Shown piece after piece: positions 10,954-22,430 of a stretch of 64,000 bases of DNA. Under the pieces are notes generated by a model, which saw nothing but the letters and a program-made list of their open reading frames with translations, searched no databases and was not told where the DNA came from. Numbering within the stretch: the stretch's first letter is position 1; each line of letters starts with the position of its first letter. Location: the NCBI GenBank assembly GCA_023375785.1, contig SZWC01001206.1, positions 98,168-162,167 of the forward strand, written 5' to 3'. Source of the DNA: Penium margaritaceum (Eukaryota; Streptophyta; Zygnematophyceae; Desmidiales; Peniaceae). The position numbers were made by a program, and so were the translations under genes.

Positions 10954-11555
10954 GTGGTGGTTCATGTCAGAGTCAAACATGTAGGCTCCATGCTTGAGCA
11001 ATTCTTGTCTCTTGGTCATAGGCACGTTCTAATGTTGGTCAGTTCTTTCTTACCCTTTGTGCCCTCGTTCTTGACACCCGTACCCTCACCTTCCTTCTTC
11101 AATGCCCTGCACTGTCGTGTCCAGCATCCAGGTTTGCCACAATTGAAGCACATCCTAGGATGCTTTGAATCCCTTTTACTGCCACCATTGTATTTTCCTC
11201 CACAACCACCACTTCTGTTGCCACCCCGGCCAAAAGAGGAGTTGTTGCTACCACGACCACCATATTGTGCAGCATAGGCAAAAAGCGTGGCCTTCCTATT
11301 ACTACAACAAATGACCTTGTTGCGCATGTACCCGGACACTACCTCTTACATTTGCTCCTTCTCCTTCTAACAACCCAAGATGGTGATCAAAGGACCCCAG
11401 TTTTCATGTAGCTCCATGTGGAGGATCATGGCCTGCATGTTGGTATCAATTACCCAATTCTTTGAGGTAAGGTTTTGTAGTCTTTCAAACAACAAGAAAT
11501 CCGGAACCGACTCTCTGTTTCTTACTCTCATTGCAATCAGTGTAGGCCTATGATC
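10954..11555 (-). pseudogene. element F: gag fragment with altered zinc knuckle
   Basis: Minus-strand frame 11339-11016 carries a Gly/Arg/Asn-rich linker and the knuckle CFNCGKPGCWTRQC at about 11155-11114, with the zinc-binding His replaced by Cys. Upstream (11500-11400), another frame keeps the helical gag piece reading DTNMQAMIL. The N-terminal half of gag is missing between the leader and about 11500, so an internal deletion has joined the leader to mid-gag. Confidence 0.7.
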
Positions 11556-11561
11556 CTTTAT

Positions 11562-12625
11562 GAATGGACCTCAGACAATGGACGAGAAGACGAGGCCGAC
11601 AAAGTCACTCGCTGTTTGCTCCAAGTATTTGAACTCGGATGACATGTCATCCTCGAGATTTGTAATCCACAATGAGCACTTCATAAGAATTACTTCCTTT
11701 GTACTATGTCCTTAGCACCTGGTCTATTTTAAGCAAGGAGCTTACTTCTGGGGCTTAGACCAACCAACGCTTCCTTAGTGTCTATCTCTGGTGGACAACT
11801 CTATTAGGAGTCGGAATTATAATGTAATGTAAAGGTAAGAATTGTAATGCACCACAGGCAACTGACAGGTACTTATAGTCCTAGATTCACTCACTAGCCT
11901 AGGCGTACATGTAGCTCCTTGTATGAGCCATGTTAGGGGAAATCTGAATTACATCATATTCCCTACCTACATGGAACTCTCTGTGGCACAAACTACTAGG
12001 AAGGACCTTGGAATATTCTGAGATTTCTCTCAAAATCTTCTTGTACCTGTGTTGGTAACATTGGGAATTCGCCATTGTAGGGTTCAATGCAGTGACCTCT
12101 TGCTTGAATGACTAGCTCTCAAATTTTTACGGTACAAGTTGTCTTAGGTAGTATATTCTGGCTATACTATCCACTTTAGACCAAGGGGACTTGCTCCAAA
12201 GATCAGTGACTTGTCATCTGGATCAGACTTAGGGAACTTACTTTAAGAGAGCAGTGCATACCTAGTCTGTCCTGTGCCTGTCCAAACTACACCTAACAAG
12301 GTACATATCAGATCAACACTAAGAAGACCTACAAACTTGTATGTGATTTTAGAGGAACCTGAAAATTGGCTCGCCTAGTCATTCCTGTGTGTGCCCAAAC
12401 AAAGTTCTCCATCAAAGGCATACACTAAGTGGATATGTGATTTTGTATCACATACAAGTTCACATATCCAGATAAGACTTAGGGGACTTCCTTCAAGGAA
12501 GCAGTGCACGCCTAGTCATTCCTGTGTGTGCCCAAACTTGAGGTATGGACAAGCGGAATTCCAGATCAGTAAACTCTCTTTTACAACTCTATCCATTTGT
12601 AGTGAGATTTATTTTTTCTTCAACA
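11562..12625 (-). repeat. LTR shared by element F (5') and element E (3'), minus strand
   Basis: On the minus strand it starts TGTTGAAG at 12625, directly after the PPT-like CTAAGGCCAAGAT of element E (12638-12626). It ends near 11562, followed by a degraded primer-binding site (11560-11540) resembling AAAGGTTATGGGCCC of element 2. Its last ~250 bp are recognisably related to the family-C LTR ends (TTGGTCTAAGCCCC, then GAGCAAACA, then GTCGGCC). Within it, a module ending CCTAGTCATTCCTGTGTGTG occurs at about 12375 and 12511, with a diverged third copy at 12256. Confidence 0.6.
12431..12469. other. hairpin in the E/F LTR
   Basis: GGATATGTGA (12431-12440) and TCACATATCC (12460-12469) form a perfect 10-bp stem around a 19-nt loop. 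Confidence 0.7.
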
Positions 12626-13998
12626 ATCTTGGCCTTAGTTTTTGTCCGTTGCGTTGACCCTACCGATTCTTGGGGCACCTATAGAGTGAAAGTTGCTCTC
12701 AAGCACCTTGATTATGCAATCTACAAGCATCTTCTTGGTCTCTAAGTATTCCATCTCCACACTCTCCTTTGCAGCCAAATTGCATGAGTTATAGTACCTA
12801 ATGTTGATGTGCTTTGTCCGCAAGGAGATGAAGTCATCCATTGCCAGTTTTTGGCACTCTTATTGTTGATCTCGACCAGTGGTGCTACTGTCGGTGGTGA
12901 TTTCATCGCAGCAAGCAAGCTACATAGCCATTGTGTCTGCTTGCATGCTTTGGACAGCAATGTACTCTGCCTCAGGAGTGAAGAGGGAGACACCGTCCTA
13001 CTTTCTTCTTCCCCCCGGGAGACAACACCACTATGCAGGAGGCACACAAAGCCCAATGTAAAACTTCCATCATCGATTCTTCTTCTCCAGTGAGCATTGG
13101 TGTAGCACACAACGTGTAGCAAGTAAAATCCTTCTTGGCCTGCAAAGTGGAGTGCCATGTGTTGTGTCTTCTTTAGATAGCGCATGATGCGCTTCACGGC
13201 TTGCCACTACTGTGGCCATGGATTGGCCACAATCCTTCTAACCTATCCCAGAGCACAGCAAATTTGAAGACGTGTTACTACCATGACATACATGAGGCTG
13301 CCAACAGTATAGAGGTAGAGAATTTTCTTCATCTCACACTGTTCTTCTTTTGTGTTGGGGCTCATGGAAGAGGAGACCTTGAATTCTATTGTCATGGATG
13401 TGGTGATGGGCTTACAGTCTTTCATGTTGTAGCGCTTCGAGTCTCAATAATATGCTTGATCTGGTTCAACAAAATTGTTCCTGCTTCTCGGTTGAAGTGG
13501 ACGGCTATCCCAAGGTAGAGCTCAAGAGGACCCATGTCCTTCATCTTGAACCCTCCAGTGTGATCGCACTTCAGCCTTTTCAACAGCTTGATTGATTTCA
13601 AGCACATAATCAAGCCATCCATGTACACCGGAACCAGCATTAAGCCTTGCTCATTCTCTTGCACATGGACACTTGTGTCGTTCTGGTAGTGCATGAAGGT
13701 AAGCCCGGCCATGAAGCCATCCATCTCCTAGGGGCCTGTTCTAGCCCATAGTGCTATTTTGCAAGTCTGCATACCTTGCCCTGTGGAGCCCTGACTCCCT
13801 TGGGCACTTCCATCACCCCTCTTCATCCAGCTTCCCATAATGAAACGTTATCTTGACATCCATCTTGAAACTCTTCCGGAGCACCCGCTTTGACTCTACC
13901 ACGTGGGTGTTTGGGGGCCTGTCCACCAGAACCCATGTTCAGTTTTATTCAATGACATGAGTTTTCTGTCCACTTCCTCCTTCCACATGGCTACATCT
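12626..13998 (-). pseudogene. element E: RT and RNase H, minus strand
   Basis: Reading leftward from 13998, an RT N-terminal part (MWKEEVDRKLMSLNKTEHG) is followed by an internal deletion. The RT C-terminus lies in 13724-13422, with the catalytic YVDD box changed to YMDG. Then come the SPS/MSP spacer (13425-13243) and RNase H (13197-12742 and, after a frameshift, 12841-12635). The RNase H retains TKHINIRYY near 12810 but has Asn for the catalytic Asp. The upstream continuation of E lies at 25608-25853, because element D inserted at 13998. Confidence 0.8.
13994..13998. repeat. left TSD of element D (CATCT)
   Basis: CATCT lies immediately before the 5' LTR of D and is repeated at 25603-25607 immediately after the 3' LTR. 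Removing D restores the coding frame of E across the junction. Confidence 0.9.
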
Positions 13999-14977
13999 TA
14001 TTGAAGATTTGCCTCTTTCCATGCCCAAGTGCAGCACCGGGAGGTGCCAACGAGCCGCCATAGAGAGGAAATCGTCCACAGTTGGATCTAGCGACTTGAG
14101 GATTGCTTGGATCCCAAGATGAAGAATGTTCCCTCAAATTTGATGCGTCATTTAATCCAGTCAAAGTTGTTCCACCAGAATCAGAAAAGTAACAAGGGAG
14201 ATGTGAGCTTCCAAAGTTGGGTAGTGCACGACAGCTCTGGGAGTCAGCCGCAGTTCTACTGCCGGTGAATAATCAACCGTACCGAGTAACAAATATCTAT
14301 CTGGGGATTTTTCTCCCGAGGTGTCTGGTCAATGATCCGCCGGATGTCAGTCGTGCAAATTGTTACCGAGGGACAGCCAAAATTCTGGCTCTGCATCCGG
14401 AACTCAGTAGTACATTTTGTTCCTTGGGGACTTTGTCAAAATTCTTCCTAGAGGTCTGCAAATCGGTTTCAACCCGCGTCATTCCCCATCACCAAACTTG
14501 ATGATTAACTCATCTAAACAGACCCCAAAGGCACAAGGGAAACCACCACTATATGTAGGGACACATGTGCCGCCAATATGGCATTTTCATGGATCCTTGA
14601 TGTCCGAGGGCGCTTTGGCGCGCAACGTGGTGTGCGCTACCAACTGAGCACCTGGTTTAGGGTGCCGCGCTTTGGTTAACGTAGCAGGAGCTACAGTGAT
14701 CACAATTGTACACAATTTGGTGTGTTAGAGAGCTCATGACTATGGCTACAAATTTTTAGATGTTTTACATGCTTAAAAAAGCAAAATTATGTTTTCCCTT
14801 TGCAAAGGTGACTGTCTCATAACTCCCTTCCACTCCCAGAAACAGAACGCGAGGCGACAAAAAAGCCCACTCTTGTATTCAGAACCGACATGCAAAAACA
14901 AAGAAAGGCGTGAACACCAAGTACAGACCTGTTGGGGCATGTTAGAACTGCCTCCACTTGGTGGTCATTTTTTGAAA
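13999..14977 (+). repeat. 5' LTR of D
   Basis: It aligns from TATTGAAGATTT to TTTTTTGAAA with 24615-25602. Shared landmarks include ATGCCCAAGTG near the start, CTTCCAAAGTTGGG, and CCCCATCACCAAACT. The divergence is visible throughout, so the insertion is old. Confidence 0.85.
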
Positions 14978-14980
14978 GAG

Positions 14981-14996
14981 GGTTATGGACCCACCA
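14981..14996 (+). other. primer-binding site of D, half initiator-Met tRNA type
   Basis: GGTTATGGACCCACCAC matches the complement of the plant initiator-Met tRNA anticodon arm with one change (A for G) and lies 3 nt after the LTR. Confidence 0.7.
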
Positions 14997-15089
14997 CCCT
15001 TATTAGTCTACACATTGCTCACCATTTTTTATGTGGCGGACAGGATTTTTGTCGAGGACAACATTGTCGTCACAATTTGAGGTCACAGA

Positions 15090-15905
15090 GTGAAAGACTG
15101 CAAAAATGGCGCAAAAGGAGACACAACCTTTCTAGAAGAATGCAAGCCGCCCTAGCTACGGGCTATGGGAGTGGAACTTTGATTTGCACCTTGCGCACAA
15201 GGGGCTACTCAAGGTCATGAATGGAATGAAATTCCTCAACAAAGTAATGGTGACATAAGCACAGAAGGATGCCTTCGCAAAAGACACAAAAGTGCTCATC
15301 TTACAGGTGGCCGGGATGGCTGAGTTGTAGTAGGGATACTTTGAGGGCTATAAGTTGGCAATTGCGGCTTGGCAGAAATGCTTTCCCATCCATGGCAAAC
15401 AAAACATTTGCAATGAATCGAATCTTGACTGTGAGGATGGAGGAAAGAGATGATGTCACCTCCACCATGCGGTCGATCAATTCACTCGCCTCAAAATACA
15501 ACAAGGTGGTGTGGAAAATTGACATGCAGCTGCAGGCCACGCCCCTCCTCATGGCCCTTCCTGACAGTTGGAGCCCTCTCATCACCGTCTTGGGAGGATG
15601 GACACAGGAGAAGCTCACCTTTAGTGTGGTTGCACAGTTCATCCACAACGAGACAAGGTGACGGAGCTGCGGGAAGTCCTTATCATCCTCATCGGTCCTC
15701 ATCACCAAAACACATGGTGGAAAACGTAGGGGCAAGGGAGGTGGTGGAAATAATGGCGGCAAGAAAGGAACCAAGAAGGGTGTGTACCAAAACTTCAGCA
15801 AGGAGGGCCACTGAGCCCGTGAGTGCACCAAGGAGGAAAAGGCTGGAGGAAAGGATGCCAAAGAGAAGAAGGCGCTTCTCAATGGCACTCAAAACCATTA
15901 CCTCA
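15090..15905 (+). pseudogene. gag of element D
   Basis: This is a copia gag in shifting frames. 15269-15661 includes the helical body (VRMEERDDVTSTMRSI, MQLQATPLLMALPDSW, VLGGWTQEKL). From 15715 another frame gives a Gly/Lys-rich linker and a damaged knuckle (YQNFSKEGH, stop, ARECTKE; first Cys replaced by Tyr, second by Phe). Coding ends at the AGAAG target site of B1. The next domain of D resumes at 21235. Confidence 0.75.
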
Positions 15906-15910
15906 AGAAG
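15906..15910. repeat. left TSD of element B1 (AGAAG)
   Basis: AGAAG precedes the B1 5' LTR and is repeated at 21230-21234 directly after the B1 3' LTR. Confidence 0.9.
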
Positions 15911-16353
15911 TTTTGATAGTTTTTTGCCCTTTTTCAGTATTTTAGGACGGATCATGAATGCCCTACCCCTTGTGGAGATATGATCCTTTGATCTGTTGTG
16001 ATGTGACTCAAATATGCTCTACCTCATGTGAGACATGAATTGTGATTACACAATGTCGGTGAGTGGCTACCTTGGCTATTTTGTTGATTCGGCCAAGTTA
16101 GAGGTCATGAGTTCAATCCTGGCCCCATGCACATCTTGTTTTCTATGGAAGCTACCAAGAAAGAAAGTCAGTAGCTTGTTGGATGCTTCATGGTTGGTCT
16201 GTTACTATGATACTTACGTGTCCAGCCCACAGTGCAAATCTATTGGTGATGTGGCTGGTTCAGGCCACTTCCCAGGAATGTGCTTTGGAGTTCTAGGACT
16301 TGACAGAAAACCATAAAGGACTTGTCTTACATTATGATGAATGAACCCTTGCT
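15911..16353 (+). repeat. truncated 5' LTR of B1
   Basis: It aligns with the first ~440 bp of 20580-21229. The junction to gag lies at 16351-16358, where both parents share about 4 nt (TTGA), suggesting a microhomology-mediated deletion of the LTR end, primer-binding site and gag start. A tRNA-like pair is present: TCGGTGAGTGG at 16056 and GTTCAATCC at 16111, 55 nt apart. That is 10 nt more than in a class I tRNA but within reach of a long-variable-arm tRNA. Confidence 0.75.
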
Positions 16354-17060
16354 TGAGATCATCATGGATGATAGATATCTACTAGGATATACTGACGGAA
16401 CTATCCAAGCACTAAAAGAGGAGGGTGCTGACCTTGTGGCATGGGTCAAGCTCAACAAGAAGGATCTCGCCATTCTTGTGTCCTCCATACAACCCTCACT
16501 CCTTTCACACATCAACGGTTGTACACTGGCAGCCGCGACAAATGCCAATTTTGGCAAGGTGTTTCATTCCTCCTCACTTGCCAACCGTCTCTTCATTCTA
16601 CAAAACCTTATTAGCATGAGGCTTGGTGAAGAGGAGGATATCTCCATCTTTATGCAAAAGTTTGAGATGCTCTCGCAATAAGCCACCGCCATGGGGTGGG
16701 ACCCGAAATCCGATATGCAGGCCATGATTTATCTGATGACGCTACTTGAAAGCTGGGGCCCCATGATAACGGTGATTGGAGGGTGGACTGAAGATCTAGT
16801 TTCCTACACCATTGTCTCCAAGTATGTGCAGAATGAAGCCATGCGTTGTAGCAGCAGTGAAGAAAACATGGCTGCCATTGCCTCACGGAGCACCGCCACC
16901 TCCCAAAATACATGCTCCTTTGGGTAGAAGGAAAAGAACAGCACTGGCAGCAGGAGAAGAGGTACAAAGTGCCGACAAAACTGCCATAACTGAGGCAAGG
17001 CTGGACACTGGGCTCGAGAGTGCCGTGCACGCACGAGCAAGGGAGGAGACAAAGATGAAT
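16354..17060 (+). pseudogene. gag of B1
   Basis: The gag lacks its first ~28 codons. It continues from the IIMDDRYLLGY stretch (B2 equivalent IIMEDRDLLG). A TAA at 16679 splits it, and 16691-16927 reads MGWDPKSDMQAMIYL and VIGGWTEDLVSYT. The zinc knuckle near 16978-17025 reads CHN, stop, GKAGHWAREC; the second Cys codon has become TGA. Confidence 0.8.
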
Positions 17061-17700
17061 GGAGAGGGGGAAATGGTGGAAAAGATCCGACAAGCTTGAT
17101 GGCTGAGTGTCCCTCCAACAAAGGAAGGGTGATACTCAGGCCACAACCTTACGACCTTGAGTCTGGCACAAACAAGCACACCACTTACAAGAAGAGAGAC
17201 TTCATCTCTCTTGCTCCATGTAACAAGAACTTCAGAGTTTGCCAATAACAAGGTTAAGGCAACGGAGGAGATTGGTGACAAGCTGGTCACGGTGGGTGTA
17301 AACGTTGGAGATTCTGGCCTCAAGCTAGAGGGGATGGTGTACTTGCCCTCCTTCACAGCCAACCTGCTCTCCATCTCCAAGATAATTGGCCATGGCATGA
17401 CAGTGGTCTTCAAAGAGAAGGAAGTGGTGATAGTTCCTACCAAGGACATCAACATCTCCTACTCTGCCAAGAAAGTTATTGCACAGGTTCCACGCGTTGA
17501 TGGACTCTACGTCTTGTAGACCAAAATGACAACTTCAACGGCTGAATCTTTGGTTGGCAGTGATGACGAGGAGAGTAGCGATACAAACTCAGATGAGGAA
17601 GGAAACGTTGGAACAATGGAAGCAATGGCAGCAGATGACTTGGCACTAAAAAGTGCAAGCAAATACAACCACCAGGGTTGTTCATTGTAGCATGTGCACA
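17061..17700 (+). pseudogene. protease region of B1
   Basis: The open stretch 17157-17519 covers the part after the active site: VYLPSFTANLLSISKI, VVFKEKEVVIVPTKDINIS and VPRVDGLYVL, ending at a TAG. The N-terminal part with the expected DSG site is not clear. The same region in B2 lies at 44894-44458. Confidence 0.75.
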
Positions 17701-18700
17701 TCCTCTGAGAACCTACGGCACAGGCGCTTTGGGCACGTGGCTCATTGCACATTGGAGCTCATGGGAAAGCAAGAGCTAGTGCATGGGATAGAGCTAGATG
17801 ATGAGGCGGAGGGAGCCGGGGTCATGTGTGAGCCATGTCTTCAAGGCAAGGTAAAAAAGGAAACCCTTCAAGGGCAATGGCACGCGTGCTCTTGCACCTC
17901 TTTTTCTCATCCACTCTGGTGTGTGTGGTCCCTTTCGTATACCATCAAATGGAGGTAGCATATATTTCCTCACATGCATCGACGACAACAGCCAAAAAGT
18001 CTGGTTATACTTTTTGGAAAAGAAAAGTGAGGCAAAGGAGAATCTGCAGGCCTTTGTTGCTTTCGTTGAGCGGCAGAGTGGAAAGAAGGTGAAGGCATTC
18101 AGGATAGACCATGGGGGAGAGTACAAAGCCTGCAGGGAGTGGCTCAAGTTGTAGGGCATTTAACAAGAGAAAACTACTCCCTACTCATCTCAAAGCAACG
18201 GCATAGCAGAGAGGATGAACCAGACCCTCGTGGGAATGACAACCTGCATGCTTTTTTATGCCAAGCTGCATCCAAGGTTTTTGGAAGAAGCACCACGTAC
18301 AGCTACCTATCTTGTGAATCTCACACCTACAGCAGCTATGCAAAGGAGAGGCAAGAAGAAGCAGACACAATAGCTGAAGACGCCTTGAGAAGCATGGTTA
18401 GGCAGGAAGCCCGACACCTCCCACCTCAAGGTGTTTGGTTGCATCGTCGTTTCCAAGGTCCACGCCAATGAGGGCCCTGGAAAGCTTGATGCAAGAGCAC
18501 GATAGTGCGTTATCATCAGTTATGACACTACCCACAAATCTTATTGCCTATTGGACCGAGGAGCCAAGAAGGTCATCCATAGCAAAGATGAGGATTTCCA
18601 TGAAATTTCTTCGAGTAAGGGAGAGCTTCTCTAACTTGAGAACACTCCAAAACAGGGAGAGTGGCTGACTCCCCTGGAGGAGGGAGACAAAACACCAACA
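17690..18700 (+). pseudogene. pre-integrase and integrase of B1
   Basis: The pre-integrase motif LRHRRFGHVAH, followed by MCEPCLQGK, lies at 17710-17850. The integrase core runs from MCGPFRIPSNGG (17921) through FLTCIDDNSQKVWLYFLEK and AFRIDHGGEYKACREWL (18090-18145). TAG and TAA codons then precede the TTPYSSQSNGIAER region (18172-18215). The C-terminal part is in another frame (18380-18640). This family inserts cDNA, but this copy is inactive. Confidence 0.8.
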
Positions 18701-18709
18701 AAATGGCAT

Positions 18710-19730
18710 GGGATGGGTGCTACAACAGGGAGAGGAGCTCATGAAGATGAATTGGAGGAATCAGACTCTGATTTGGACGTAACCAATCCTCCGAAACATG
18801 AAGGAGAGGCCTCTCCAATCATCAAGAATGAACCAGACCTTCAGCATCCACATCAACAGCACCAGCCACCAGGTTCAAGGAGAATTTCACGCCTCAAAGT
18901 ACCTCGACAACATTACGACACGGATAGGGGTGAATGGAAAGGCTTCAACTAATCACTCGTGGTTCAAGAGGAGCCAACGTTTGTTGCAGAGGCACTCACT
19001 CGGCCTGACAAAGCAGAGTGGGACAAAGCAATTTGCAGTTAACTCAGCTCCATTGAGGAGAATGGGACATGGGTGTTGGAGGACAGACCTGTTGAGGCTC
19101 ATGTTCTGGGGTCCAAGTGGGTACTTTAAGTAAAAAGGAAATAGGATGGCAAGATAGACATGTACAAGGCACGGGAGGTAGCAAAGGGATTCTTCCAAAG
19201 GCTTGGCGCAGAGTACGATGAGATATTTGCCCCCGTTGTGATGTTTGCTTCCATCCGGTCGATGCTTGCCATTGCTGCTTTTGAGAACATGGAGGGCCAC
19301 GAGATGGATGGCAAGACAACCTTCCTTAACGGCAAACTTGACAAGGAGGTACTGATGGAGGTTTCGGAGGGAGTTGATGCTCCCGAGGGCAAGGTGTGCA
19401 GATTGGTGAAGGCACTCTATGGGCTGAAACAAGCTCCAAGACTTTGGTACCAGGAGGTGGACATGTTCATGGCCAGGGAGTCCTTCATGCAACGCGAAAA
19501 TAACCCTAGCTTGTACGTTCATGAGAGCGACAAAGGTACTATGTTGGTTGCCTTGTAGGTTAATCACCTGATTCTATGCTTTTCTTCGACTTAGCTGCTA
19601 GACAATCTCAAGGGGCAGCTGAGTAGCAGATTTGAGATGAAGGACATGGGTCCTCTTGACTTCTATCTTGGAATGGCCATCAAGCGCAACAGAGCAGCAC
19701 GTACCATTAGCCTGTACCAGAAAAAAACAT
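18710..19730 (+). pseudogene. linker and reverse transcriptase of B1
   Basis: An acidic linker occupies 18713-18952. RT begins near 18960; the fingers region is broken by stops near 19130. The frame 19160-19558 contains EMDGKTTFLNGKLDKEVLMEV and KALYGLKQAPRLWYQEVD. The catalytic box expected near 19555 reads stop-VNHL instead of YVDDL, so RT is dead. The MKDMGPLDFYLGMAIKRN segment follows at 19636-19690. Confidence 0.8.
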
Positions 19731-20547
19731 TTAACTCATCCTCAAACAATATGACGTGGCAGATAGGATGCATGCATGCATACCCATGAGCTCGGAGTGC
19801 AAACTCTCCACCTCCATGTCCCCATCCAACGAAGCAGAGAAAACTGACATGACAGGTATCCCATATCAGTCTGCAGTGGGCAGTCTGATGTATGCCATGG
19901 CCGCCACCTGACCAGATCTAGCCCATGCTGTTGGGCAGGTGAGCTCGTTTGTGGCCAATCCCAGTCCCCTTCATTGGCAGGCCGTGAAGCACATCATGCG
20001 CTACCTCCAAGGGACAAGGCACGTGGGGCTCTAGTTTGGAGGTATTTCTGGATCCGTGCCACTCTGCATCATGTGCTACACCGGTGCTGATTGGGGAGGG
20101 AACATCGATGACTGAAAACCTACCTCTGGCTTTGTGTGTATGCTGAATGGACGTGGAGTTAGTTGGGCGAGTCACAAGAAGGAATGTGTCTCTTTGTCAA
20201 CAGTTGAAGCTGAGTACATTGCCTTGGCTGAGGTATGTAAACCAATGTGGTGGCTACGAAGCTTGCTCTCTGAGATGAAGGTACGAGCAACGGCAACGGT
20301 CATCAAGATCGACAACATGAGCGTGATTGATATGTCTAAGAACCCCGTCCGGTCTAGGCACACAAAGCACATTGAGATGTGCTACCACTATGCTCGAGAT
20401 TTGGTCTACAACCAGCCTTTGGAGCTTGAGTATGTCGGTACCAAGTTGAACCGGGATGACATGCTCACAAAGCCACTCGACAAGGATCTTCATCAGGCGG
20501 GCAGGCAAGGCATCGGCATGGTCAACGCAAGTGATGATGACCGATGA
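19731..20547 (+). pseudogene. RNase H of B1
   Basis: PYQSAVGSLMYAMAAT lies near 19860-19910. The frame 20134-20547 is open and reads SLSTVEAEYIALAEVCK, TKHIEMCYHYARDLV and NRDDMLTKPL, the typical copia RNase H end, stopping at TGA before the PPT. Upstream, 20100-20120 has a TGA. The Asp of the TGADWGG motif (near 20085) is preserved. Confidence 0.85.
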
Positions 20548-20565
20548 TGCTCAATGACGCAAGGT

Positions 20566-20579
20566 GCAAGGGAGAGATT
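20566..20579 (+). other. polypurine tract of B1
   Basis: GCAAGGGAGAGATT directly precedes the LTR start at 20580. The same tract precedes the D and element 1 LTRs, and on the minus strand that of B2. Confidence 0.75.
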
Positions 20580-21229
20580 TGTTGACAATTTTGGCCCCTT
20601 CTTTAGTGTTTTAGGATGGATCAGGAATGCTCTGCCCCTTGTGGAGGTATGACCTTCAGATCCACTGTGATGTGACTCAACTATGCTCTGTCTCATGTGG
20701 GATATGGCCTGTGAGTACACAATGTGGGTGAGTGGTTACCTTGGCCATTTTCTTGATTTGGCCAAGTTAGAGGTCATGAGTTTGATCGTGGTCGCATGCA
20801 CATCTTGTTTGCTATGGAACATTCCAAGAAAGAAAGTCCGTAGCTTGTTGGACACTGCATGGTTGGCCTGTCACCTTGGTACTGGGATGCTTATGTGTCA
20901 AGCCCAAATTACGAGTCTATTGGTGATGTGGCTGGTTCAGGCCACTTCCCAAGAATGTGCTTTGGAGCTCTACGACTGGACAGAAAACTATGAAAGGAAT
21001 TGTCTTGCATGCTGATCAATCAACCTTTGCTTGATGCTCTTTGGATATTGACAACTAGAGCTCTTCTTGAGATGCAGTGCTAAGGCGCTAGCACTCTTGA
21101 AGGTGAGGTGTCTGCCTGATTAAGTTTGGGTGCAGGATACATGTCAACAAAGGAAGAAGGCCTAAAAACCTTTGTGAGAGTTTTTGTTTTGCGGCTTCTT
21201 TGCAAGAGTTATTAGCTCAGTAGCTAACA
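20580..21229 (+). repeat. 3' LTR of B1, with tRNA-like boxes
   Basis: A 650-bp LTR begins TGTTGACAATTTTGG and ends TAGCTAACA. It matches 15911-16353 and, in reverse orientation, 46056-46700. TGGGTGAGTGG at 20725 resembles an A box. The matching B-box position at 20780 is degraded (GTTTGATCG), while the 5' copy has a perfect core. Confidence 0.85.
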
Positions 21230-22430
21230 AGAAGGACAACTGGCGATGCTTTGAGTCCGGAGCAAAGGAGCGTACCCAGGCCAAGAAGGTTGTATTCATC
21301 AAGTACACCAAGTCCAGCAAGTCCACGGTGGATGCAAATGACAAGGTCGAGACGGCGGCTGGCCAAGGAGACGTGGACGTGGAGATGGGGGTTGGTTGGA
21401 AATCGTTGCCGTAAGTCATGAAGTACATGGAGCTTGCACCTGGCCTGGCTTAGATGCTATGTGTCAGCCGCTTGACCGACAAGGGATACAAGGCGCTCTT
21501 CAGGAGAAAGTGGGTAGTCGTACAGAAGGACGGTGATGGGAAGCCCATGCTGGAGGCTAAGCGCAAGGGAGGCCTCTACATTGTGGAGACAAAGGTGATC
21601 CCTGCAGGGAGAAATTCAGCACACTTGTAGGAACGTAACGTCAACCTGACCAAAGGAGGAGGAGTTGACATGCAGCTGTACCATCGACAACTAGAGCATT
21701 CTTCACCTACATTTGTGAAGGAGATGGCGACGCGCGACATGTTATGCAACCTCATCATTAATAGTGCGGAAGAGGCAACTGATGTACCAAAGCATTAAAA
21801 TTACAAGCCTTGCATTTTGGGCAAGGCGGAATAGAAACCGTTGAATGAGAATGTGAATCGCGCCTTAGATCTACTCAAGGTCGTGCACAACGATGTATGT
21901 GGACTATTCAAGACAGTGTCAAAGAGCGGCACGTGTTACATTGTCACCTTCATTGATGACTACAGCAAAAAAATCTATGTGTACTTCATGAAGTGGAAAG
22001 GAAAGACCTTGGATCGACTGAAGGAGTATGTCACCGTAGTGGAGAGGCAGACTGACCGAAAGTTTAGAGCGCTATGTAGCAACAATGACGGAGAGTACCT
22101 GGACTGTAGCAAGTACGTGAAGCAGCAGGGTGTAAGATGGGAACAACCTACGCCATTTTTGCCTCAGTGAAATGGGATGGCGGAGAAGGCAAACCAGACG
22201 CTACTGAATATGGTATGGACCATGTTGGTGGATGCGGAATTTCCTCCAAGCTTCTGGATAGAAGCTGTGTATACGGCAAGCTGCACCATCAAACTCACTC
22301 CTACAGCAGTGCTGAAGGGGAAGAGCGACTTGAAGATGCCGCGGTATGTTTGGACCGGGCGCAAGCCAATAGTGGCACACGTGAAAGTGTTTGATTGCAA
22401 GGTGCACACGATGGTGTAGGCTAGGCAGAG
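21230..22430 (+). pseudogene. protease, pre-integrase and integrase core of D
   Basis: D resumes after the TSD. A protease/pre-integrase remnant runs 21235-21830 (SRLTDKGYKALFRRKWVVV, then a Leu/His stretch QLYHRQLEHS). The integrase core frame 21841-22170 reads VHNDVCGLFKTVSKSG, FIDDYSKKIYVYFMKW and ALCSNNDGEYLDCSKYV. A TGA at 22168 sits in the PQ-x-NGMAEKAN motif. 22177-22419 covers the Glu region to WTGRKPIVAHVKVFDC. Confidence 0.8.

Larger units (their letters stand above)
15911..21229 (+). mobile_element. copia element B1, nested in D
   Basis: It is flanked by AGAAG TSDs. The 3' LTR is complete (20580-21229, 650 bp). The 5' LTR is cut after ~440 bp and fused directly to gag codons, so the primer-binding site and gag start are gone. 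All domains from gag to RNase H follow in order with stops. B2 at 41177-46700 belongs to the same family. Confidence 0.9.

Noticed and set aside
15301-15888. Minus-strand ORF of 195 codons
   Set aside because: It is a shadow of the D gag on the opposite strand and has no recognisable domain.
18953-19567. Minus-strand ORF of 204 codons
   Set aside because: It is antisense to the RT of B1, where the plus strand has clear RT motifs.
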